A stretch of 37,430 bases of DNA from Bacteroidia bacterium (GTDB lineage Bacteria > Bacteroidota > Bacteroidia > NS11-12g > UBA9320). Made by a program: the position numbers and the translations under genes. The stretch lies in the NCBI GenBank assembly GCA_017640445.1, contig JAEPQQ010000024.1, forward strand, positions 5,347 to 42,776, in the 5' to 3' direction. Numbering within the stretch: position 1 is the stretch's first letter; each line of letters begins with the position of its first letter. Shown here in pieces: positions 17,265-24,918 of the stretch. Below the pieces are notes generated by a model, which was not told the DNA's origin, did no database searches, and worked only from the letters and a program-made list of their open reading frames with translations.

Positions 17265-17295
17265 CAAATGTAGAATTGCCATATCTCCAGTTCAA
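17265..17295 (-). promoter_or_regulatory. Promoter of the TPR protein gene, predicted leaderless
   Basis: Minus-strand -7 TACATTTG (17265-17272, perfect) and -33 TTG (17293-17295) with 20-nt spacing. The -7 ends exactly 4 nt before the ATG. This is the best-formed example of the promoter-at-start arrangement in the window. Confidence 0.65.
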
Positions 17296-17369
17296 TTTTT
17301 ATGCCGAACGGTTTTACCACTGTCAGATGTGTTGTACAAAATTGGGTACAACCACTCATCGTTTTTCTG

Positions 17370-17377
17370 TACGTTTG
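17370..17377 (+). promoter_or_regulatory. -7 element of yhhQ, predicted leaderless
   Basis: TACGTTTG, a perfect TAnnTTTG match, ends 4 nt before the ATG at 17382. The nearest TTG is 25 nt upstream. Confidence 0.5.
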
Positions 17378-17381
17378 AAAC

Positions 17382-18143
17382 ATGGATTCGAAAAAAGGGA
17401 AGCTATTTGTGATCCTGGGAGGCATTTTCATCGCCAATGCTCTTCTGGCAGAATTTATTGGGGGTAAGATCTTTTCACTCGAGGCAAGTATTGGGATGAA
17501 CCCGATTCATCTTCGCATATTTGGCTACGAACTCCCTTTCAATATGACAGCAGGCGTGCTTCTCTGGCCGGTTGTTTTTATTCTTACCGACATTATTAAT
17601 GAGTACTTCGGAAAGAAAGGAGTACGATTCCTTAGTTATTTTGCGGTAGGCCTTATCTCCTATTCGTTCTTAATGATCTACTTTGCCATTGGACTGGAGC
17701 CCGCCGACTTCTACATCAGTAGCCAGGCAGAAAACGGAATTCCGGATATGAATAAAGCCTTTGGCTTCGTTTTCGGTCAGGGACTCTGGATCATAGCCGG
17801 TTCGCTTGTGGCCTTTCTGATCGGTCAAATTGCCGATGTAACGGTTTTCCAATGGATCAAAAAAAGAACGGGGGAAAAAAAGCTCTGGTTACGGGCCACC
17901 GGCTCCACACTGGTTTCGCAACTCATCGATTCGTTCGTGGTTTTATTCATTGCGTTTTACCTTGGACCAGCAAAATGGGCACTCAGCCTGGTGATTGGAA
18001 TTGGCATCGTAAATTACATTTACAAGTTTATTGTAGCCGCTTTATTGACTCCTTTTCTGTACGTTATTCACAACCGAATAGACAACTACCTGGGTAAAGA
18101 CCTTGCTCAGAAAATGTTGGAAGAGGCAAAGTCTGATGCATAA
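17382..18143 (+). CDS. yhhQ: Queuosine precursor transporter, YhhQ / VUT family
   Basis: 253-residue inner-membrane protein with about six hydrophobic segments, the size of the YhhQ (DUF165) family. Its characterised members import queuosine precursors (preQ0/preQ1) for tRNA modification. Family features include LLAEFIGGKIF near the N-terminus, PVVFILTDIINEYFGKKGVRF in the first third, and a basic WIKKRTG loop before LRATGSTLVSQLIDSFVVLF. The C-terminus has the family-typical YKFIVAALLTPFLYVIHNRID. It diverges from the TPR gene with a 121-bp spacer and is convergent with the 851-residue T9SS gene. No other que gene is in the window. Confidence 0.9.
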   Translation: MDSKKGKLFVILGGIFIANALLAEFIGGKIFSLEASIGMNPIHLRIFGYELPFNMTAGVLLWPVVFILTDIINEYFGKKGVRFLSYFAVGLISYSFLMIYFAIGLEPADFYISSQAENGIPDMNKAFGFVFGQGLWIIAGSLVAFLIGQIADVTVFQWIKKRTGEKKLWLRATGSTLVSQLIDSFVVLFIAFYLGPAKWALSLVIGIGIVNYIYKFIVAALLTPFLYVIHNRIDNYLGKDLAQKMLEEAKSDA

Positions 18144-18173
18144 AAAAGCCCGAAGAAGCTTCCTCCTCCGGGC
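18142..18173 (-). terminator. Intrinsic terminator of the 851-residue T9SS gene
   Basis: Imperfect inverted repeat at 18148-18173 with a 4-nt loop. Read on the minus strand all 11 pairs form, two of them G-U, and the hairpin is followed by six T (18142-18147). Read on the plus strand the same two positions are A-C mismatches and there is no T-tract, so it mainly serves the minus-strand gene ending at 18194. Its 3' side abuts the yhhQ stop. Confidence 0.8.
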
Positions 18174-18193
18174 CGATAATATTTCACCTTTGA

Positions 18194-20749
18194 TTAGATC
18201 TTTATAATGCGTTGTCTTGCAACAACACCATTGTTTTTTACTTCAATAACGTAAATACCTACTGCAATATTCGACAAATCAATTGAAAAATTGTTCTCTT
18301 CGCTTGTAAACATTGCAACATTTTCTCCTCGAGGTGTATAAATTGTTACACGCGTTGGGCTGCTCACATCGTGTTTCCACTCCACAAAAAGAACATCTTC
18401 AACCGGACTTGGGTATAGGTGAATACCTAACTTCTCCAACTCTACTACGTTGCTAAAGTCTGGAATATCAATTTCCTCAGTGCTCGATGCGATACAATCG
18501 TTATTGTCTTCCACTTCAAGCATAGCCGTTACGGTTGAGTTCTCGCTGCTTTTGTAGCTGTGATCAGGCTTCATCAAAACACTGGTTAACCCATCACCGA
18601 ACGTCCAGAAATACGACTTATAATTCTCGTTGTTAGGGCTAAAATTGTATTGACTTCCTGTATTGCTATAGGTAAAACTTGCGTCGGGCACCGGCACAAC
18701 CGAGATGTAAATCTTCTCTGAGGTTGCCTCACACGCACCTTTGGTAACTTCTACGTACGCAGAGTCTCCATCTGTAAACTTGTCTTCGTAATAGAAACTA
18801 TCCTGCAATGTGGCGCGTAGCACATTGTTCACAAAGAAGCGATACTCGTCATTTCCGCTGGTTCCGGTAAACTTAATAGTGTCTTCGGTACAGAAGGTAT
18901 TATTGGGTTTCTGTGTGCGGAACTTCAACGCCGCGATTTCATCAATTTTTACGTTGAAATCGAGCACTTGAGGTGGGCAACCCAAAAATGCACTATCGGT
19001 TATCTCGATTTTGAATGCGCCCGAACTCTGTGGCGAGAATTGGAAAATAGTATCGGTAAAGGCTCCTCCTCCGTCAAACGACAGCGAGAACCATTCACCC
19101 TTAAGTCCGTTCAACTCCACGTTTACCTCGTCACCTTTACAGATCAATGTATCGACGGTTAACTTCGCTTCCAATGGACTACACTTTCCAGTTCTGCAGA
19201 TCGCCTTGGTAACCTCCGTATAGTAACACGGAGCTGAGGTTAAGGCACGTACCCAAAGTTCATAGTCTTTATCCGGAGTAAGCCCTGTCATTTCGTGAAC
19301 AGTACCAGTTGCTCCGCTGCTGGGTCTGTTCCAGGTTTTCCCCTGATCGTCACTAACCTGTACACCGTTGTGTCCGGCAATGTTTGAGAACTCAAAACTC
19401 ACCTTGAAAGGTTCTCGGTCCTTACAAGAAACTGTAGGCCCGTCTTGTCGTTCGATTACCACGTATTCAACCGAGTCACTAAAATCCGTAAAGCAACCAT
19501 CTGAGGTCCACCCGCGTACTCTGTAACTCGTACCTGTGTCAATAGTTACGGTGAGGGTAGACGATGTGGTTTGTCCAATTTTGTTAAAGTTGTTGTACCA
19601 TGCCAAACTGTCAAAACCACTACCGGCTGTGAGCGTAAGACTTTCTCCCTGACAGAGTGAATCAGCCATACTTGAGCCCGAAATGGAAGGAGGTTTAGCA
19701 TCGTATTCCTTAACGGTAACGGTATTACTGGTTCGACCGCAGTCGCCTGCCGTTACCGAAACATTATAATCGCCGGCCTTTTTGGCCCAGATTTCATTAC
19801 CTGTTTCACCCGTAGACCACTTATACGAGTAGTTGGGGTTAAACTGTGCTGTTAGCTTTACCGAATCTCCCGGACAAATGGTTCGGGTATTTCCTCCTGA
19901 GATGAAGGCTGTAGGAGATTGTTTGATCTCTATTTCCAGTGTATCATATGGTCCCCAGCCTTTCGCATTCTTAGCTCTTAAGATTGCTTTTTGCTTGCCA
20001 AAACCGGTATAACTAACGGTTGGGTTCTGCTTGGTCGACACCGATGGCGTGCCATTGGGCAAGGTCCAGGAGTACTGAGTTGGGGTGTTGGTAGCACTTC
20101 CAAATAGCGATACAGTCTCACCCGAACATACCGATGAGTCTTTTGCAGAGATAGAAGCACGTGACAATCTGGTTGAAGGGGCAATTTCAAACACCTTCGC
20201 ATAGATTTCGTCGCCGGTTCGTGCACCATTTGCATTCGATGCCATCACAATTGCATAGAACCGGATGGTATCTACAACGCTCGATGGCGCCTTCCATTGG
20301 AACTCCCATTCCGTGGCATTTGTACCCACGGAAGAGGTACCATTTGAGGTATGCTCCATGTAGGTTCGCGTTTTGCCACCAATGGTCTTCGTTCTACGTT
20401 GGGTCCGGTTACTGGTAACCGTAAAAGAGCCAGCTGGTGAGTTGTCGCTTGCTGTTAGAGCGGTTAAGTTAAACCCCCACCGACTTGTAGAGCTTTGTTT
20501 GTACGTAAGTTTAAGGTTGTAGGTGGAATCCGGGATATAACCATCCCCGGTAAAGTCATTCTCCAGCAACAGATTTGCCAGAGCGGAAGCCGTTGTTTTT
20601 GGGGTGGTGTTATGACACCCGCTGGTTCCACAATGATTACCGGATGGGGCATTTGCATACCCACCACCTGGACCACTTCGATACGTATAAGACCGAAATG
20701 CAATTAAAAAGAAAGCCAAAGTAAACGTCGTAGTAAGAAGTTTCTTCAT
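18194..20749 (-). CDS. T9SS type A secreted protein with choice-of-anchor V-like N-terminus and PKD domain
   Basis: 851 residues. A signal peptide (MKKLLTTTFTLAFFLIAFRS) is followed by a Gly-rich stretch and a C-x4-C-H motif (C40, C45, H46). The next ~150 residues form a Reeler-like beta domain (DSTYNLKLTYKQ ... WEFQWKAPSSVVDTIRFYAI). This order matches the choice-of-anchor V family, whose members usually show a CxxCH motif at this place. Several Ig-like modules follow. A PKD-type domain with YFWTFGDGLTSV lies near residue 750, and the T9SS type A sorting domain (IHLYPSPVEDVLFVEW ... GIYVIEVKNN ... QRIIKI) ends the protein. It has its own promoter and terminator. Surface-exposed or released; ligand unknown. 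Confidence 0.85.
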   Translation of the reverse strand: MKKLLTTTFTLAFFLIAFRSYTYRSGPGGGYANAPSGNHCGTSGCHNTTPKTTASALANLLLENDFTGDGYIPDSTYNLKLTYKQSSTSRWGFNLTALTASDNSPAGSFTVTSNRTQRRTKTIGGKTRTYMEHTSNGTSSVGTNATEWEFQWKAPSSVVDTIRFYAIVMASNANGARTGDEIYAKVFEIAPSTRLSRASISAKDSSVCSGETVSLFGSATNTPTQYSWTLPNGTPSVSTKQNPTVSYTGFGKQKAILRAKNAKGWGPYDTLEIEIKQSPTAFISGGNTRTICPGDSVKLTAQFNPNYSYKWSTGETGNEIWAKKAGDYNVSVTAGDCGRTSNTVTVKEYDAKPPSISGSSMADSLCQGESLTLTAGSGFDSLAWYNNFNKIGQTTSSTLTVTIDTGTSYRVRGWTSDGCFTDFSDSVEYVVIERQDGPTVSCKDREPFKVSFEFSNIAGHNGVQVSDDQGKTWNRPSSGATGTVHEMTGLTPDKDYELWVRALTSAPCYYTEVTKAICRTGKCSPLEAKLTVDTLICKGDEVNVELNGLKGEWFSLSFDGGGAFTDTIFQFSPQSSGAFKIEITDSAFLGCPPQVLDFNVKIDEIAALKFRTQKPNNTFCTEDTIKFTGTSGNDEYRFFVNNVLRATLQDSFYYEDKFTDGDSAYVEVTKGACEATSEKIYISVVPVPDASFTYSNTGSQYNFSPNNENYKSYFWTFGDGLTSVLMKPDHSYKSSENSTVTAMLEVEDNNDCIASSTEEIDIPDFSNVVELEKLGIHLYPSPVEDVLFVEWKHDVSSPTRVTIYTPRGENVAMFTSEENNFSIDLSNIAVGIYVIEVKNNGVVARQRIIKI

Positions 20750-20792
20750 ATACTATAATAGGATTGTAAATCTGTACTTAATCACAGATGGA

Positions 20793-20800
20793 CAAAGATA
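20793..20800 (-). promoter_or_regulatory. -7 element of the 851-residue T9SS gene
   Basis: The minus strand reads TATCTTTG, a perfect TAnnTTTG match, leaving a leader of about 40 nt before the ATG at 20749. No perfect -33 TTG. Confidence 0.45.
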
Positions 20801-20857
20801 AGGTGAAGATAGGCTCAGAAAAACATTGTGGGGAATGTGTCGATTTTTGACACAAAA

Positions 20858-22429
20858 TCAACGCAACGCGTTGTTCATGATTTCGGTCAACAATGCATCT
20901 TCTGCCTCCTCAGGTGTCTTCACCTTGATAAAACTGCCATTGCCATTGGCCGACAGTTCTTTCATAAATTGCATGGCTTCCTTGTTCTTGCCAAAACCAA
21001 CAACCGTCGTCAAAACGCCTTGTCCGGCATTCTCATTGGCCATGAGATACATGTCTCTGGACGTGTAGTTTGGAGAGTTGAAAAGCCCATCAGTGGCTAA
21101 TACGATTTGGTTGTTTCCTCCGGTGATGAAATTCGCCCGGGCATAATCATACGACATGGAAAGACCTTCTGCGCCGTACGACCTGCCACCAGGTGCCAGG
21201 CTGTCGATTACCGAAATAATCTTGTCTTTTTGGTCTCCCGGAGTGGCACTTAGACGCACCTCTGCTCTTCTTGAATACACTACAATGGTCACCATGTCCT
21301 CCGGTCGCAACACGTTAACCAATCGCTTCATAGAGGTTTTTAACATATCCATTTTGTCGCCCAACATCATACTCGACGATTCGTCAATAAGGAAAACCAC
21401 GTTGTTCGATGCATACTTATCCGGGTTTAGCTGTCCATTTTCTGCGAAATCCAGTTTCTCTTCGGTTGTAGTATCTGTTGGTGTCGTTTCCGGAGTATTC
21501 TCTGGTGTATGCTCAGGAGTTACCTGAGTAAAATCAAACTGCTCCGAAGTATCTACTTCTTCGACATCTTCGATTGTATCACCAGGCTCTTTTACCACCA
21601 TAACATCTTTCTCGAAAATCTTTCTTCCCTTAAAGCGCTCGTCCATACGTCTACGAATTCGCTCGATTGCGTCCTGGTCAGACTCCTTGGGCTTCTCTAT
21701 TTCAACTATCTCATCATCCGAACCATCATCAAAGTCGTGCTGTTCCTCAATCACGTCTGTGTTCATTGGATTACGCTCCAATTCGAAGATGATGGTTTCC
21801 GTTTTCTTGTTGATATACAGCAGTTCCTTTTTTCCCATGTAGCCATGTTTGCTCACGTCTACCTGATACAGACCAATGGGCATACGCTTTAAAGGAACAT
21901 GCGTTTTTCGGGTTTTTTCAACAAAATAGTTATGCGACGTTCCTACCAACAACAGGTCAACACCCGTTAGCAACTCCCCTGTTTCCTTGTCAACTACTAT
22001 AATCTGTGCAACCTCCGACCGCGCTTCTTCCTTTTGTTCTTGCCCCATGTTTGGGCAAGCTATGTGTGCATCTGGATGAAAGGTAAGAATCTTACCCTTC
22101 ATATTCAGGTAAATTGGATCAGGCCAGCCACTGAGGTACAACGGCTGGTTCAACGTAAAGTTCCCCAGTTCTTCGGTGTAATAAATAGCCTCTATCTCAA
22201 CAGTTTCTCCCGGTTCGATGTAGCCCTCGGGTAGATGTACGTACAGATTACGCTGATACGGTATGGGTAGAAAAAGAACCCGTTTGTTGCTCGGGTTGGT
22301 AAACGTAAAATGGGCCTTCGGATTATTCCACAATTTAACCTTACCAAAATTGTGGACATTGGGTGCCAATTGTTGACCATAAGAGGCCAACGCCATGCAC
22401 CAGATTAATATACTTATAGTTACTCTCAA
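20858..22429 (-). CDS. Exported DUF1573-like / carboxypeptidase-regulatory-like / VWA fusion protein
   Basis: 523 residues from a TTG at 22429. That start is needed for the signal peptide MRVTISILIWCMALASYGQ; the first ATG lies 11 codons in and would destroy it. Residues about 21-115 resemble the ASH/DUF1573 immunoglobulin-like domain (NVHNFGKVKLWNNPKAHFTF). Residues about 141-218 resemble a carboxypeptidase-regulatory-like beta domain. An acidic and TP-rich linker (about 230-325) follows. The VWA domain (about 342-523) has a MIDAS motif D349-E-S-S-S353 and D447 in ATDG; the usual Thr of the third MIDAS loop is replaced by Ser (S417, GGRSYG). No T9SS domain, so it is probably periplasmic. Function unknown; VWA domains bind protein partners through a metal ion. 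Confidence 0.82.
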   Translation of the reverse strand: MRVTISILIWCMALASYGQQLAPNVHNFGKVKLWNNPKAHFTFTNPSNKRVLFLPIPYQRNLYVHLPEGYIEPGETVEIEAIYYTEELGNFTLNQPLYLSGWPDPIYLNMKGKILTFHPDAHIACPNMGQEQKEEARSEVAQIIVVDKETGELLTGVDLLLVGTSHNYFVEKTRKTHVPLKRMPIGLYQVDVSKHGYMGKKELLYINKKTETIIFELERNPMNTDVIEEQHDFDDGSDDEIVEIEKPKESDQDAIERIRRRMDERFKGRKIFEKDVMVVKEPGDTIEDVEEVDTSEQFDFTQVTPEHTPENTPETTPTDTTTEEKLDFAENGQLNPDKYASNNVVFLIDESSSMMLGDKMDMLKTSMKRLVNVLRPEDMVTIVVYSRRAEVRLSATPGDQKDKIISVIDSLAPGGRSYGAEGLSMSYDYARANFITGGNNQIVLATDGLFNSPNYTSRDMYLMANENAGQGVLTTVVGFGKNKEAMQFMKELSANGNGSFIKVKTPEEAEDALLTEIMNNALR

Positions 22430-22558
22430 TTTCTACAGTCCCTGAACTCTTAACGAAATTTTGGCTACTTCATTTTCCCTTCCGTCATACTAAATTGAAA
22501 AAAAAGATGTTGTTTTGGCAAGTATCCGATTAATTACAATCAAAAACCAGTCCACGTC

Positions 22559-23452
22559 TTGATTAACTGCTATAAAATTCTCGAAGTACCGGATTTTTCG
22601 GATTCAGCTGTCATCAGAAAATCGTACCTAAAACTTGCAAAAAGGTACCATCCTGATGTTGCAGGGCCTTCTGCTGGGGAGCGATTCAAAGTGATTTCGA
22701 TGGCATATGACACGTTAACCGACCCTAAGGCCAAACGCATACACGATCAACGATTGCGCTATGGAGGTGTTCTCAAAAAGACCCCAACCAAACCTAAAAC
22801 CGATGATCGACGTCGCAGTTCGGAAGACATTGCCAAAAAAAGAGCTGAATATGAGCGCGTCAAATTGCATAATGACCTGGCTTATTACAAGCGGCAAAAC
22901 GAGCGTTTACCGTATCGATTTCGAGCCGTGGGATGGGGTGTACTTGGATTTCTCGGCTGGCAACTGGTATATCAAAACTGGTTCGTAAATGAAGAGGGCT
23001 TTGACTTTGTATTGGCCTTTATTGGGATTCTGACATTCATTATATCCGGCGTTGGAATACTTTCGGTGACATACAAGTTGTTCAGGTTCCAGCACTTTAC
23101 CGGTGGCCCCGTGTCATTTTTTAAGAAAAGTGCACGAATTACCGGAGTTTACCTGCTTCTTGGCATCCTTTTACTTCCCGTTCTGAATGTCTTTCGCAAA
23201 TCGTATCATTTACGAAACTATGGTGTGTATGAGGTTGTACGATTTGAGTCGAGAAACAACAGCCCCGAGGTAAGCCTCGTTTATAGAACCAATGAGCATC
23301 CTTCCGTAATTGTGAAAAAAGTTACGCTACGCGACGAACACATTTACAATTGGGAGAAACGCTGGGTTTTGGTCAAATTATCCAAGGCCAATCCCCGAAT
23401 AATTGAGCTGGTGGAAAAAGACAGTTATCCCTTACCTGATCCTACGAAGTGA
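22559..23452 (+). CDS. Membrane-anchored J-domain (DnaJ-like) protein
   Basis: 297 residues from a TTG at 22559; there is no closer ATG, and the J domain begins at residue 3. The J domain spans residues 3-67 and has the HPD tripeptide at 31-33 needed to stimulate Hsp70 ATPase. A basic linker (KKTPTKPKTDDRRR) follows. Three hydrophobic segments are then visible (about residues 121-141, 150-176 and 195-213), and a C-terminal domain of about 80 residues of unknown fold (VVRFESRNNSPEVSLVYRT). It lacks the G/F region, zinc finger and substrate-binding domain of DnaJ, so it is a type III J protein that would recruit DnaK to the membrane. Its end overlaps the next, convergent gene by 28 bp. Confidence 0.85.
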   Translation: MINCYKILEVPDFSDSAVIRKSYLKLAKRYHPDVAGPSAGERFKVISMAYDTLTDPKAKRIHDQRLRYGGVLKKTPTKPKTDDRRRSSEDIAKKRAEYERVKLHNDLAYYKRQNERLPYRFRAVGWGVLGFLGWQLVYQNWFVNEEGFDFVLAFIGILTFIISGVGILSVTYKLFRFQHFTGGPVSFFKKSARITGVYLLLGILLLPVLNVFRKSYHLRNYGVYEVVRFESRNNSPEVSLVYRTNEHPSVIVKKVTLRDEHIYNWEKRWVLVKLSKANPRIIELVEKDSYPLPDPTK

Positions 23453-23955
23453 TCCTTTTTATGCTTGAACAATACATTAAACGTGGTTAAGGAACCATAC
23501 GCCCGAGTTATATATTGTTGAAGATGTATCTTTTCGTCTTCTTCCAGCGACTTGTGTGAATTTATGTTTTGCTCCAAAACTCGCAGTCGATCACGCACCA
23601 TCACAATTTTATGGAAGAAGGTGTCAATTGGAATTTCTTTTACCTGAACGTTCTCATCCTTAGGCTCCAACACAAGCAGACCTCCTCTCCATCGATCTCC
23701 TATTTCCACAACTTCCGATGTGTCTGAATGTTTGGTCAATAACCGATACAAAACATCTTCTACCTCGTCGAAGCTAATCATATTATTCTCCGGCTCAATG
23801 GCTTCCACCACTTCTATGTCAGAATCGGTGCGGAGTATTTCCCGCAAACCTCCTTCAAAGAAGCTGATGGACAAAAATTCAACGCCTATTTTACATATTA
23901 TACCTTGGCCATATGTGCCATGCTTTATTCGACTTCCTATTCCTAATAATTCCAT
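23425..23955 (-). CDS. Hypothetical protein with SH3/Tudor-like N-terminus
   Basis: 176 residues from the ATG at 23955; an in-frame TTG at 23964 is possible. Residues about 5-45 (GIGSRIKHGTYGQGIICKIG ... SISFFEGGLREI) have the V/I-x-H-x-x-x-G-x-G pattern of small SH3-like barrels such as the UvrD C-terminal Tudor and CarD-like domains, which contact nucleic-acid proteins. The remainder is acidic and helical with no recognisable motif (VEDVLYRLLTKHSD; IDTFFHKIVMVRDRLRVLEQ). No signal peptide or membrane segment, so cytoplasmic. It has its own promoter (23975-23982), divergent from that of the GHMP kinase, and overlaps the J-domain gene by 28 bp at its 3' end. Family not recognised. Confidence 0.75.
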   Translation of the reverse strand: MELLGIGSRIKHGTYGQGIICKIGVEFLSISFFEGGLREILRTDSDIEVVEAIEPENNMISFDEVEDVLYRLLTKHSDTSEVVEIGDRWRGGLLVLEPKDENVQVKEIPIDTFFHKIVMVRDRLRVLEQNINSHKSLEEDEKIHLQQYITRAYGSLTTFNVLFKHKKDHFVGSGKG

Positions 23956-23974
23956 TTGATTCAATATTGGTTGC

Positions 23975-23982
23975 CAAATTTA
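23975..23982 (-). promoter_or_regulatory. -7 element of the SH3-like protein gene
   Basis: The minus strand reads TAAATTTG, a perfect TAnnTTTG match, 19 nt before the ATG at 23955. It lies 4 bp from the -33 TTG of the divergent GHMP kinase promoter, so the two promoters nearly touch. Confidence 0.5.
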
Positions 23983-23986
23983 CAAA

Positions 23987-24014
23987 TTGCCAATCAATCA
24001 AAACCCTAAATTTG
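23987..24014 (+). promoter_or_regulatory. Promoter of the GYDIA-type GHMP kinase, predicted leaderless
   Basis: -33 TTG (23987-23989) and -7 TAAATTTG (24007-24014, perfect) with 17-nt spacing. The -7 ends exactly 4 nt before the ATG at 24019. Confidence 0.6.
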
Positions 24015-24018
24015 CCTG

Positions 24019-24918
24019 ATGAAATTCCATTCACCTGGAAAGCTCTTATTAACATCCGAATATGTGGTTCTTGCCGGAGCCGAAGCATTGGCAGTACCGA
24101 CCCAATTCGGACAGGAGATGGAAGTAGAAACCACTTCTAACCAGGGAGTTATTGACTGGACGTCCGTTGATCTTCAAGGAAACACCTGGTTTACATCGCG
24201 TATCAGACCTGAGCACCCGGATCAACCAAAAAATCCAGAGGAAAGACGCCTTTCCCTGTTGCTTTCACACTTGTTCAAATACAGCAATAAGCTCGACCTG
24301 TCGAAACATGGCTACTCCGTTACGACCCGTTTAGAATTTGATCGCGATTGGGGCCTGGGGTCAAGTTCAAGCCTGGTTGCCCTTCTCGCAAAATGGGGCG
24401 AAATTGATGGAATAAAACTATTACATGCAGCGTTCAAAGGAAGCGGTTACGACGTTGCAGTAGGCATCGAATCTCAAGCCTTGGTGTATCGACTAAATCA
24501 AGGCATGCCTGGGTGGACCAAAACCAATTGGAAGCCCAAGTTTACCGATGCTCTTTTTTTCGTCTACCTGGGTCAAAAACAAAATTCCGAGAAGGAGGTA
24601 ACGCAATTCCAGTCGTCTGAAGTCCAATCAAACGAAATAGAATGGTTTAGTTGGGTTACCCGAAGTATAATGGAAGCCACGGAACTCAGTGATTTTAGCA
24701 ATTTGATTACCCAACACGAAGAACGTATAAGCAAGATTCTGAATCGACCAACGATCAAAAGTGTGCGGTTTGCAGACTACCCTCACAGCATAAAGTCGCT
24801 GGGAGCATGGGGAGGAGACTTTGTTTTAGTGGTTGGAAGTGATAGAGACAAAGACTATTTTAGGTCGCGTGGTTTACACACCATTTTGGACTGGAACGAA
24901 ATGATCCTGTCCAGCTAG
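24019..24918 (+). CDS. GYDIA-type GHMP kinase (mevalonate pathway)
   Basis: 299-residue small-molecule kinase. N-terminal HSPGKLLLTSEYVVLAGAEA (4-23), the phosphate-binding loop DWGLGSSSSLVAL (110-122) and the family-naming motif, here GYDVA, at 143-147. Proteins of this group accompany mevalonate-pathway genes in Flavobacteriia and are thought to fill the phosphomevalonate kinase step; that assignment is inference. The other two pathway genes, mvaD and mvaK, lie 1.6 kb downstream on the same strand. The gene has its own promoter at the start codon. Its TAG stop shares the palindrome CTAG (24915-24918) with the stop of the convergent T9SS gene. It is clearly distinct from the mevalonate kinase at 27570. 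Confidence 0.88.
   Translation: MKFHSPGKLLLTSEYVVLAGAEALAVPTQFGQEMEVETTSNQGVIDWTSVDLQGNTWFTSRIRPEHPDQPKNPEERRLSLLLSHLFKYSNKLDLSKHGYSVTTRLEFDRDWGLGSSSSLVALLAKWGEIDGIKLLHAAFKGSGYDVAVGIESQALVYRLNQGMPGWTKTNWKPKFTDALFFVYLGQKQNSEKEVTQFQSSEVQSNEIEWFSWVTRSIMEATELSDFSNLITQHEERISKILNRPTIKSVRFADYPHSIKSLGAWGGDFVLVVGSDRDKDYFRSRGLHTILDWNEMILSS

Noticed and set aside
20836..20854. Hairpin TGTGTC/GACACA just after the VWA gene stop
   Set aside because: Six-bp stem with an A/T loop and no T-tract on either strand; too weak to call an intrinsic terminator.
22430..22558. Search for a promoter in the 129-bp divergent spacer between the VWA and J-domain genes
   Set aside because: No TAnnTTTG match on either strand at a sensible distance, so no promoter is annotated there.
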